A stretch of 64,000 nt of DNA from Litorisediminicola beolgyonensis (GTDB lineage Bacteria; Pseudomonadota; Alphaproteobacteria; Rhodobacterales; Rhodobacteraceae): positions 32,737 through 96,736 of the forward strand of contig NZ_JBHTMU010000016.1 in the NCBI RefSeq assembly GCF_042679605.1. Reading direction: 5' to 3'. The translations under genes were made by a program, and so were the position numbers. The notes under the pieces were generated by a model. It was not told the origin of the DNA, did no database searches, and saw only the letters and a list, made by a program, of their open reading frames with translations. The stretch's first letter is position 1. Each line of letters opens with the position of its first letter. This document shows, piece by piece, positions 56,519-64,000 of the stretch.

Positions 56519-56886
56519 GTCACCGGCGCGAGCGCGCGCACGGCTTCGAGCATCTCGGCATTGGAGAAGGGCTTGGTCATGAAATGCGACACCCCTGCCC
56601 GCTCGGCCAGCTCGCGATCCTTGGGCTGGCCGCGCGCGGTCAGCATCATCACCGGCAGACCCGCGGTCTCTTCCCGGGCGCGGATCTCGCGCAGGATGTC
56701 GTAGCCGGATTTGCCCGGAAGCATGAGATCGAGGATCACCACGTCGGGTTTCTCGCGTTCGACCACCTGCGCGGCGTCGGCCCCGTTGGAATGGGATTTC
56801 ACCGTCCAGCCGTCGCGCGACAGGATAAAACTGATCGCCTCGATGATGTTCGGTTCATCCTCGATCAGCACAAGATGCCGTCCCAT
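56515..56886 (-). CDS. Single-domain response regulator
   Basis: Protein of 123 residues, receiver domain only. Asp9/Asp/Glu cluster LIEDEPNI, phospho-acceptor Asp53 in DVVILDLMLPGKSG, Thr83 and Lys105 in MTKPF complete the active site. There is no DNA-binding output domain, so it acts by protein contact or passes phosphate on, unlike the LuxR-type CrbR. First gene of the three-gene operon. Confidence 0.92.
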   Translation of the reverse strand: MGRHLVLIEDEPNIIEAISFILSRDGWTVKSHSNGADAAQVVEREKPDVVILDLMLPGKSGYDILREIRAREETAGLPVMMLTARGQPKDRELAERAGVSHFMTKPFSNAEMLEAVRALAPVT

Positions 56887-56988
56887 TGTCCCGCACTCCT
56901 CCCCAGACGCGGTCGGAGGCGGTGTATCCGCCTCTCGTTCATTATCTTTTCTCCCTGCTCCGTTTTATGGAGCCTCACGCGGGTCCTG

Positions 56989-58308
56989 TCAAAACACCTC
57001 TGGCCCGGTTTCGCCGAGGATCGACGGCTCGCGGCGGCCGTGGCAGCCCGGGCGCGGGCAGATCCGGCAGCTCGTTCCGACCGGGAGCACCGTCGCGGGC
57101 GACGATGGCGCCTCGCGCAAGGGCAGAAGGATCATGTGCCCCTCGAAGAGCGGCGGGCGGTCGAGCGTGACCGGCCCGGCGGGCGCGGCGATGGCGACGG
57201 CCCTGAAGGTGCGCGGCGTCCGGCCCGGCTGTTCGACCAGATACGCGAGCGGGATCGCGGGCCTTGTCAGGGCCGCGAAGAGCGGCCAGAGCGGACAGGC
57301 GGAACCGGCCTTGGGCATCGGGAAATCCGGCAGCGGCCGCCGGTAGGTCAGCGCACCGGAGGCGTCGCAGATCGCGAGGCCCGCGGGTTCCCCCAGAAGT
57401 GTCTCGGAGAGAGCGGCAAGGCGGCGCATGAGCTGGGCGGGATCGACGCCGAGCCGCCCTGCGGCGGCGATGGGATCGGGATCGGCGGGATCGATCGCGC
57501 CCGCCAGCCGCTCTTCGGGCAGCGCCCGGGCATCGGCGGCGTAACGGCGCAGAACGCGGGTGAGCATCTGGACCGCCATGTCGGACGCGCCCTCGCCCAG
57601 CTCGGCGGCAAGCTCGTCGGGCTCGGCCCCGCCGGTTTCGAGCTGGTCGAAGCGGTGCCCGGCATCGGCGAGGATCGCGTCGACCTCCTCCTGCGGCACG
57701 CCGGTGTCGGAGCGGTCCTTTTCGTTGGCGTCGAGAAAGCCCACAAGCGCGCGGCTAGTCTCGGCGAGGCGCGAGCTGTCCTCGTTGATATTGCGCAGGA
57801 AGCGGGCCTGCCATTCCGGCGCCACCTCGCCCGGCTCGGCCAGGATCGAGGCCGAGGAGCGGATGGCGGTCACGGTCGAGAGCATCTCGTGCAGCGCCGC
57901 GGCGAGCTCGGGATCGTGGGTCAGCCGGTCGGCCATGAGCTCGACCGAGCGCTCCAGCCCGTCGACCCGGCGCCGGGTCTCGGCAAGGAGGTTGGCCCAG
58001 CCGGGAAAGCGTCCCGCGAACTCGTCGGCGCGGTCGGTTTCGGGCTGGGCGCTGCGCGCATCGGCGGCGGCCTCGCGGAGCCCGGCGATCAGCGCGGCCT
58101 CGGCGCCTTCGGTCAAGACCGAGGGCTCGACCTCGAGAACCGAGGCGATCTTCAGGAGCAGCTTGCCCCCGATTCTCCGGCGATTGTGCTCGATGAGATT
58201 GAGGTAGGAGGGCGAGATTCCGGCGCGCTCGGCCAGTTCGGCCTGTTTCAGCCCCGACATGGTTCGGCGTTCGCGGATGCGGCTGCCCGTGAGCGTGTCG
58301 CGCGACAT
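56989..58308 (-). CDS. ScfR-like short-chain fatty acid regulator (XRE plus CxxCxxxxC C terminus)
   Basis: Protein of 439 residues. HTH at 18-44 (SGLKQAELAERAGISPSYLN), followed by a long helical region and a C-terminal sensory part ending SCRICPRPGCHGRREPSIL, whose Cys triad marks the ScfR/RamB/PrpQ group that responds to acyl-CoA or methylcitrate pools. It stands between the sensor-kinase operon and the ABC transporter and is divergent from the latter, so it probably controls that operon. Confidence 0.85.
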   Translation of the reverse strand: MSRDTLTGSRIRERRTMSGLKQAELAERAGISPSYLNLIEHNRRRIGGKLLLKIASVLEVEPSVLTEGAEAALIAGLREAAADARSAQPETDRADEFAGRFPGWANLLAETRRRVDGLERSVELMADRLTHDPELAAALHEMLSTVTAIRSSASILAEPGEVAPEWQARFLRNINEDSSRLAETSRALVGFLDANEKDRSDTGVPQEEVDAILADAGHRFDQLETGGAEPDELAAELGEGASDMAVQMLTRVLRRYAADARALPEERLAGAIDPADPDPIAAAGRLGVDPAQLMRRLAALSETLLGEPAGLAICDASGALTYRRPLPDFPMPKAGSACPLWPLFAALTRPAIPLAYLVEQPGRTPRTFRAVAIAAPAGPVTLDRPPLFEGHMILLPLREAPSSPATVLPVGTSCRICPRPGCHGRREPSILGETGPEVF

Positions 58309-58533
58309 GACCTAGCCCTTCGACAACAAATGCTTTCTGCATCGCAACATAATGAAATTTACAATCGGAGGGAAGCGCCTGTTCATTATTTGACAAAAAA
58401 AGCGAGCTACCCGAACGGCTTGTTGCGTATTTTTACGACCGCTCCTCATACTATTGCCAGCACCTAACCGTGCCCTGCGTCCGGCGGAAGAGGAGCCACC
58501 GGATGCCGATAATAACCATTTGGGAGGAGATCC
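58309..58533. promoter_or_regulatory. Divergent control region of the ScfR-like gene and the Liv-type operon
   Basis: 225 AT-richer bases. It contains TTGACA near 58400 followed by an A run, TTGCGT with CATACTAT about 17-20 bases further, and TGCTTTCTGCA near 58335. Exact promoters are not certain in either direction. GGGAGGAG lies just above the binding-protein ATG at 58534. Regulator sites for ScfR and the response regulator pathway would be expected here. Confidence 0.45.
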
Positions 58534-59898
58534 ATGTCCATGGATAGACTGACGCGTCGTGGCGTTCTGAAGACGGGTGCCGTGGCCGGCGCAGGGCTTG
58601 CGCTGCCCACCTATCTCAGCGCCGCGCAGCACGAAGGCTTCACCAACGCGCCGACCGGCGACACCGTGACGCTCGGCTTCAACGTTCCCCAGACCGGACC
58701 CTATGCGGACGAAGGTGCCGACGAGCTGCGCGCCTTCGAGCTTGCGGTCGAGCACCTGAACGGTGGCGGCGACGGCGGCATGATGCAGACCTTCTCGTCG
58801 AGCGCGCTCGACGGCACCGGCATCCTCGGCAAGAAGGTCGAGTTCGTGACCGGCGACACGCAGACCAAGTCGGACGCGGCGCGCGCCTCGGCGCAGTCGA
58901 TGATCCAGAAGGACAGCGCGGTGATGATCTCCGGCGGCTCGTCCTCGGGCGTGGCGATCGCGGTGCAGGGCCTCTGCCAGGAAGCCGGCGTGATCTTCAT
59001 GGCGGGTCTGACCCACTCGAACGACACCACCGGCAAGGACCGCAAGGCGAACGGCTTCCGCCACTTCTTCAACGCCTACATGTCCGCTGCCGCGCTGGCA
59101 CCGGTGCTAGAAGGCCTCTACGGCACCGACCGCAAGGCCTATCACCTGACCGCCGACTACACCTGGGGCTGGTCGCAGCAGGAATCGATCGCCGCGGCGA
59201 CCGAGGCGCTTGGCTGGCAGACCGTCGAGAACGTGCTGACGCCACTGGCGCAGACCGACTTCTCGTCCTACATCGCGCCGGTTCTGAACTCGGGCGCCGA
59301 CGTGCTGGTCCTGAACCACTACGGCGGAAACATGGTCAACTCGCTGACCAACGCCGTGCAGTTCGGCCTCAAGGAAGCGCAGGCCAACGGCAAGCAGTTC
59401 GAGATCGTCGTGCCGCTCTACTCCGAGCTGATGGCCCGCGGCGCAGGCCAGAACATCGCCGGCATCCCCGGCTCGCAGTCCTGGGACTGGAAACTCGAGA
59501 ACCAGCTGGGCGAGCGCTACAAGGGCACCAATGCCTTCGTGAAGTCCTTCGGTGAGAAATACGGCTTCCCGCCGAGCCAGGCTGCCCACACCTGCTACGC
59601 GCAGACCCTGCTCTATGCAGACGCCGTGGCCCGTGCCGGGTCGTTCAACCCCTGCGCGGTTGTCGAAGCGCTCGAAGGTTACGAGTTCGACGGTCTCGGC
59701 AACGGCCCGACCCTCTACCGTGCCGCCGACCACCAGTGCTTCAAGGACGTGATCGTCGTGCGCGGCAAGGAGAACCCGGAGAACGAGTTCGACCTCGTGG
59801 AGATCGTCGAGGCGACCCCGGTCGAGCAAGTCACCTACGACAGCGAGCACCCGATGTTCGCGGGCGGCCAGCTGGGGTCCTGCAACCCGGGCGCCTGA
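58534..59898 (+). CDS. Tat-exported substrate-binding protein, Liv type
   Basis: Protein of 454 residues. The N terminus MSMDRLTRRGVLKTGAVAGA has the twin arginines 8-9 and a hydrophobic run to LPTYLSAAQ, a Tat signal. The mature part is a type I periplasmic fold with VTLGFNVPQTGPYADEGADE and SGGSSSGVAIAVQGLCQEAG with VIFMAGLTH. Tat export suggests folding or cofactor binding before transport. It precedes LivHMGF genes; next to acs and CrbS-like regulation it probably binds a carboxylate or related compound, not an amino acid. Confidence 0.88.
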   Translation: MSMDRLTRRGVLKTGAVAGAGLALPTYLSAAQHEGFTNAPTGDTVTLGFNVPQTGPYADEGADELRAFELAVEHLNGGGDGGMMQTFSSSALDGTGILGKKVEFVTGDTQTKSDAARASAQSMIQKDSAVMISGGSSSGVAIAVQGLCQEAGVIFMAGLTHSNDTTGKDRKANGFRHFFNAYMSAAALAPVLEGLYGTDRKAYHLTADYTWGWSQQESIAAATEALGWQTVENVLTPLAQTDFSSYIAPVLNSGADVLVLNHYGGNMVNSLTNAVQFGLKEAQANGKQFEIVVPLYSELMARGAGQNIAGIPGSQSWDWKLENQLGERYKGTNAFVKSFGEKYGFPPSQAAHTCYAQTLLYADAVARAGSFNPCAVVEALEGYEFDGLGNGPTLYRAADHQCFKDVIVVRGKENPENEFDLVEIVEATPVEQVTYDSEHPMFAGGQLGSCNPGA

Positions 59899-59911
59899 TC
59901 GCCAACGTCCC

Positions 59912-59980
59912 GGAGCCGCCGCACCTGACCAAACGCGGCTCCGGTTCGCACCCGGACGGGTCTCCTGGCCGTCCGGGTGC
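59912..59980 (+). other. Two stem-loops after the binding-protein gene
   Basis: GGAGCCG (59912-59918) pairs with CGGCTCC (59936-59942), and GCACCCGGACGG (59948-59959) pairs with CCGTCCGGGTGC (59969-59980), 12 bases perfect. They sit in the 125-base gap before the permease genes, a usual place for structures that protect the binding-protein message and lower downstream expression. Confidence 0.75.
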
Positions 59981-60023
59981 ACCCGCATTTCATATCTACT
60001 GCTGAACCCGAGCGGATGGGACC

Positions 60024-61055
60024 ATGGACGCGATAATCCTCCAGACCTTGAACGGGCTCGACAAGGGCTCGGCCTATGCGCTGATCGCGCTGGGACTGAC
60101 ACTGATCTTCGGCACGCTGGGCGTGGTGAACTTCGCGCATGGCGCGCTGTTCATGATCGGCGCCTTCTGCGCGGTGACGCTGCAGCGCATCCTGACGCTG
60201 AGCTACGTCACCGAAGACCCGACGAAGACCGACTTCCTCGGCAATCCCGCGAAGATCGAAACCCCTTATGTCCAAGCCTGGTTCGGCGAGGAGTTCGGCG
60301 CCGGGATCATCGACTGGTCGGTGCCGCTGGCGATCATCTTCGCCATCCCGATCATGATCGCCGTGGGCTTCGCGATGGAGCGCGGCCTGATCCGCTACTT
60401 CTACAAGCGCCCGCATGCCGACCAGATCCTCGTGACCTTCGGCCTCGCCATCGTGCTGCAGGAGATCATCAAGTATTTCTACGGCGCCAATCCGATCCCG
60501 ACCCCCGCCCCCGAGGCGTTCCGCGGGTCGTTCGATTTCGGCGTCCTTCTGGGCTTCGACCCGAACGTCATCATCTACCCCTACTGGCGTCTGGTCTACT
60601 TCGCCTTCGCGGCGCTGATCATCGGTGCGGTCTTCGCCTTCCTGCAGTTCACCACCTTCGGGATGGTGGTCCGCGCGGGCATGGCCGACCGCGAGACCGT
60701 GGGTCTTCTGGGGATCGATATCGACAAGCGCTTCACGATCATGTTCGGCCTCGCCGCCGCGGTCGCGGGGCTCGCGGGCGTGATGTACGCGCCGATCAAC
60801 TCTCCCAACTACCACATGGGCATGGATTTCCTGGTGCTGAGTTTCGTGGTCGTGGTCGTCGGCGGCATGGGGTCCCTTCCGGGCGCCGTGCTCGCCGGCT
60901 TCCTCTTGGGAATCCTCGAGAGCTTCGCCTCGATGACCGAGGTGATCAGCCTGATCCCGGGCATCAACCAGATCGTCATCTACGTCGTCGCCATCGTCGT
61001 GCTGCTGACGCGCCCGCGTGGCCTGATGGGCCGCAAAGGCGTGATGGAGGAATAA
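60024..61055 (+). CDS. ABC transporter permease, LivH type
   Basis: Protein of 343 residues, about eight transmembrane helices. GLDKGSAYALIALGLTLIFG, then LGVVNFAHGALFMIGAF and VVRAGMADRETVGLLGIDID, then SFVVVVVGGMGSLPGAVLAG, are the LivH motifs including the EAA-like loop. An insert of about 30 residues (EDPTKTDFLGNPAKIETPYV) after helix 2 is longer than in E. coli LivH. Confidence 0.9.
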   Translation: MDAIILQTLNGLDKGSAYALIALGLTLIFGTLGVVNFAHGALFMIGAFCAVTLQRILTLSYVTEDPTKTDFLGNPAKIETPYVQAWFGEEFGAGIIDWSVPLAIIFAIPIMIAVGFAMERGLIRYFYKRPHADQILVTFGLAIVLQEIIKYFYGANPIPTPAPEAFRGSFDFGVLLGFDPNVIIYPYWRLVYFAFAALIIGAVFAFLQFTTFGMVVRAGMADRETVGLLGIDIDKRFTIMFGLAAAVAGLAGVMYAPINSPNYHMGMDFLVLSFVVVVVGGMGSLPGAVLAGFLLGILESFASMTEVISLIPGINQIVIYVVAIVVLLTRPRGLMGRKGVMEE

Positions 61056-61059
61056 GACA

Positions 61060-62274
61060 ATGCTCGGACTAGACCGCAAAGACGCCGTGCTCCTGGTACT
61101 CGTCGCGATCCTGACGCTCTGCGCGCCGTTCATCCTGAACCCGTTCCCGGCCTCGTCGAGCCTGGCGCAGTTCAATGCCGGCTACCCGGATCTGATGCAG
61201 CGCTTCGTGATCTTCGGGATCTTCGCCATCGGCTTCAACATCCTCTTCGGCCTCACCGGCTACCTGTCCTTCGGCCATGCCGCGTTCCTGGGCGTCGGCT
61301 CCTACGCGGCGGTGTGGATGTTCAAGCTCCTGACGATGAACGTCCTCCCGGCGCTGATCCTGTCGGTGATCGTCTCGGGCCTCTTCGCGCTGGTGATCGG
61401 CTACGTCTCGCTGCGCCGCTCGGGCATCTACTTCTCGATCCTGACGCTGGCCTTCGCGCAGATGTCCTTTGCCCTCGCCTATTCGGTGCTCACCCCGATC
61501 ACCAATGGCGAGACCGGCCTGCAGCTGTCGCTGAACGACCCGCGCATCCTCGGCCAGTCGATGGCCGACGATGGCGGCATCCCGGTCACGAGCCTCTTCG
61601 GCATGGAGATGCGCGCGACCGAGGTGCTGAATCTCGGGCCCTGGCAGTTCCAGTTCTCGGTCGGCTACTACCTCTGCGCGCTGATCATGCTGGTGGCCTT
61701 CTACCTGTCGATCCGCATCTTCCGCTCGCCCTTCGGCATGATGCTGCGGGCGGTGAAATCGAACCAGCAACGGATGAACTATACCGGCCTGAACGCCCGG
61801 CCCTACACGCTCGCGGCCTTCGTGATCTCGGGCATGTATGCCGGTCTCGCCGGTGGCCTCCTGGCCTGCATGGACCCGCTCGCGGGCGCCGAGCGGATGC
61901 AGTGGACCGCCTCGGGCGAGGTGGTTCTGATGACCATCCTCGGCGGCGCGGGCACCCTGATCGGCCCGGTCCTCGGCGCGGGCTTCATCAAGTACTGCGA
62001 GAACATCTTCTCGAAGATCAACGACGGCGTCCTGCACCAGTGGTTCGCCTTCCTGCCCGACGGGATCGAGGACCTGCTTGTCACCATCGTGCATCCCTTC
62101 GTCGGCAAGGGCTGGTCGCTGACGCTCGGCCTTCTCTTCATGGCGGTGGTGATCTTCCTGCCCGGCGGTCTCGTCGAAGGCGGCCAGCGCATCCGCAACC
62201 TGTTCCGCCGCAAGGGCGCCAACGCCTCGGATGCCGAGGCGGATGCCGCAAAGCAGCAGACCCCGGCCGAGTGA
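61060..62274 (+). CDS. ABC transporter permease, LivM type
   Basis: Protein of 404 residues. FNILFGLTGYLSFGHAAFLG, then RRSGIYFSILTLAFAQMSFA, MLRAVKSNQQRMNYTGLNAR and ILGGAGTLIGPVLGAGFIKY are LivM motifs. It pairs with LivH to form the membrane channel. The C-terminal 30 residues are a charged tail. It starts four bases after LivH. Confidence 0.9.
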   Translation: MLGLDRKDAVLLVLVAILTLCAPFILNPFPASSSLAQFNAGYPDLMQRFVIFGIFAIGFNILFGLTGYLSFGHAAFLGVGSYAAVWMFKLLTMNVLPALILSVIVSGLFALVIGYVSLRRSGIYFSILTLAFAQMSFALAYSVLTPITNGETGLQLSLNDPRILGQSMADDGGIPVTSLFGMEMRATEVLNLGPWQFQFSVGYYLCALIMLVAFYLSIRIFRSPFGMMLRAVKSNQQRMNYTGLNARPYTLAAFVISGMYAGLAGGLLACMDPLAGAERMQWTASGEVVLMTILGGAGTLIGPVLGAGFIKYCENIFSKINDGVLHQWFAFLPDGIEDLLVTIVHPFVGKGWSLTLGLLFMAVVIFLPGGLVEGGQRIRNLFRRKGANASDAEADAAKQQTPAE

Positions 62275-62284
62275 GGAGAAAGAC

Positions 62285-63040
62285 ATGGGTATCCTCGAAG
62301 TCAAAGACGTGAACAAGCGCTTCGGCGGCCTGCAGGCCCTGGGCGACGTGAACCTGTCGGTCGCCGAGAACACGGTGCACGCGATCATCGGGCCGAACGG
62401 GGCGGGCAAGTCGACGCTCTTGAACTGCCTCGTCGGCAAGCTCATCCCCGACACCGGATCGGTGAGCTTCGCGGGCCGCTCGGTCCTGGGCCGCAAGCCC
62501 TACCAGATCAACCAGATGGGCATCTCCCGCGTGTTCCAGACGCCCGAGATCTTCACCGATCTCACGGTGATCGAGAACATGATGATCCCGGTTCTCGCCC
62601 GCCGCGACGGCGCCTTCAAGCTGCGCGCCATCGAGAACGTGCGCGCGGAGAAAAGCCTGATGGACGAGGCCGAGCACATGCTCGACGAGGTCAACATGCT
62701 CGACAAGCGCGACGCCCATTCCGGCTCGCTCTCGCGCGGCGACAAGCGGCGGCTGGAGATGGCGATGTGCCTGGTGCAGAAGCCCAAGCTCCTGCTTCTC
62801 GACGAGCCGACCGCGGGCATGGCCCGCGCCGACACCAACAACACGATCGAGCTTCTCAAGACCATCAAGGCGCGCGGCGACATCACCATGTGCATCATCG
62901 AGCACGACATGCATGTGGTCTTTTCGCTCGCCGACCGGATCACGGTGCTCGCGCAGGGGACCCCCCTGGTCGAGGACACGCCCGAGAACATCAAGGGCCA
63001 TCCGAAGGTCAAGGAAGCCTATCTCGGCGAAGCGGCGTAA
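62285..63040 (+). CDS. ABC transporter ATPase, LivG type
   Basis: Protein of 251 residues from the ATG at 62285. Walker A GPNGAGKST, signature LSRGDKRRLEMAM, Walker B LLLLDEPTAGM, and the H-loop IIEHDM with VFSLADRITVLAQG. The signature Ser-Arg-Gly-Asp is a variant of LSGG. It follows LivM by ten bases and the frame above is shared with LivM. Confidence 0.9.
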   Translation: MGILEVKDVNKRFGGLQALGDVNLSVAENTVHAIIGPNGAGKSTLLNCLVGKLIPDTGSVSFAGRSVLGRKPYQINQMGISRVFQTPEIFTDLTVIENMMIPVLARRDGAFKLRAIENVRAEKSLMDEAEHMLDEVNMLDKRDAHSGSLSRGDKRRLEMAMCLVQKPKLLLLDEPTAGMARADTNNTIELLKTIKARGDITMCIIEHDMHVVFSLADRITVLAQGTPLVEDTPENIKGHPKVKEAYLGEAA

Positions 63041-63052
63041 AGGAGCGACCCC

Positions 63053-63808
<756 letters not shown>

Positions 63809-63836
63809 GCCTCGGGAAACGGCTTGGCATTGCCGA

Positions 63837-63868
63837 AAGGTCGGGGGCGCCTGCCCCCGGCCTTTTTC
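63837..63868 (+). terminator. Rho-independent terminator of the Liv-type operon
   Basis: GGTCGGGGGC pairs with GCCCCCGGCC around GCCT, followed by TTTTTCG. Strong and correctly oriented after LivF. Confidence 0.9.
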
Positions 63869-63937
63869 GTTAGAACGGCGGCGGAACAGGACGCTGCACG
63901 ATCGCGTTTTGCCAGCAACCTGGAGGAGGAGACAGAG

Positions 63938-64000
63938 ATGAGTCATCACGATCCGAACGCGACGTTTGCGCCGAGTGACGAGGTTGTGTCGCGGGCGCAT
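63938..64000 (+). CDS. Start of probable acetyl-CoA synthetase gene (cut by window end)
   Basis: Twenty-one codons from ATG at 63938, with GGAGGAGGAG above: MSHHDPNATFAPSDEVVSRA and a final His. The segment PSDEVVSRAH agrees with the usual start of AMP-forming acetyl-CoA synthetases (PPSxEFVxxAH). The context (CrbS-type sensor, ScfR-like regulator) supports this. Only the N terminus is visible, so the call rests on about ten residues and context. Confidence 0.55.
   Translation, partial: MSHHDPNATFAPSDEVVSRAH

Overview
The window is GC-rich alphaproteobacterial DNA, most likely from the Rhodobacterales (Rhodobacter/Paracoccus/Roseobacter relatives). Supporting features are a GapR (DUF2312) protein, a ScfR-type regulator, a YeeE pair with a DUF442 protein, a GTA-type three-TM holin and TAGCGCTA-core operators of the kind bound by CceR/PckR. 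No database search was possible. Family names rest on visible motifs, gene order and length.

Positions about 35 to 38640 hold an apparently complete Mu-like transposable prophage, about 38.6 kb, lying in reverse so that almost all genes read on the minus strand from right to left. It starts at the right with a plus-strand repressor (37398) that runs into a small secreted protein, faced by a Ner-like gene across an operator region. Early genes follow: a ParB-like protein, the DDE transposase (MuA), MuB, small HTH regulators, DUF3164, an ORF6N protein and GemA. Next come a Mor-like late activator, a terminator, then lysis genes (amidase-SH3, three-TM holin, small membrane proteins) and the Mu-type DNA packaging and head module (gp25, gp26, gp27, TerL, portal, MuF, gpG, protease/scaffold, major head protein, gp35, gp36). 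The tail is not contractile. It is lambda/HK97-like, with a tail terminator, tail tube, a G/GT chaperone pair joined by a GGGAAAC -1 frameshift site, a tape measure, a J-like tip and several receptor-binding accessory genes. Two likely morons are present: the repressor-linked secreted protein, and a plus-strand coiled-coil gene (23913) wedged between packaging genes and split by an in-frame stop. Candidate ends are a five-base ACGTC duplication at 30-34 and 38641-38645.

From 38641 to 39612 there is no convincing intact gene. This stretch holds a remnant resembling a tyrosine-recombinase N terminus and two imperfect copies, 300 bp apart, of a 130-bp element whose stem changes sequence while keeping base pairing.

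From 39613 onward is ordinary chromosome: YjbQ, nitroreductase, peroxiredoxin, two cyclophilins, phosphoglycerate kinase with a clear promoter and operator, FtsB, an iron ABC permease, a YkgJ-like protein, GapR, a fused crotonase/3-hydroxyacyl-CoA dehydrogenase-like protein, a YeeE/YeeE/DUF442 sulfur module, and an orphan FliM/FliN-domain protein. The right end carries what looks like a carboxylate-use locus: an SSS-family symporter fused to a histidine kinase, a small membrane protein, a single-domain response regulator, a ScfR-like regulator, a Tat-exported binding protein with LivHMGF, and the first codons of a probable acetyl-CoA synthetase gene.
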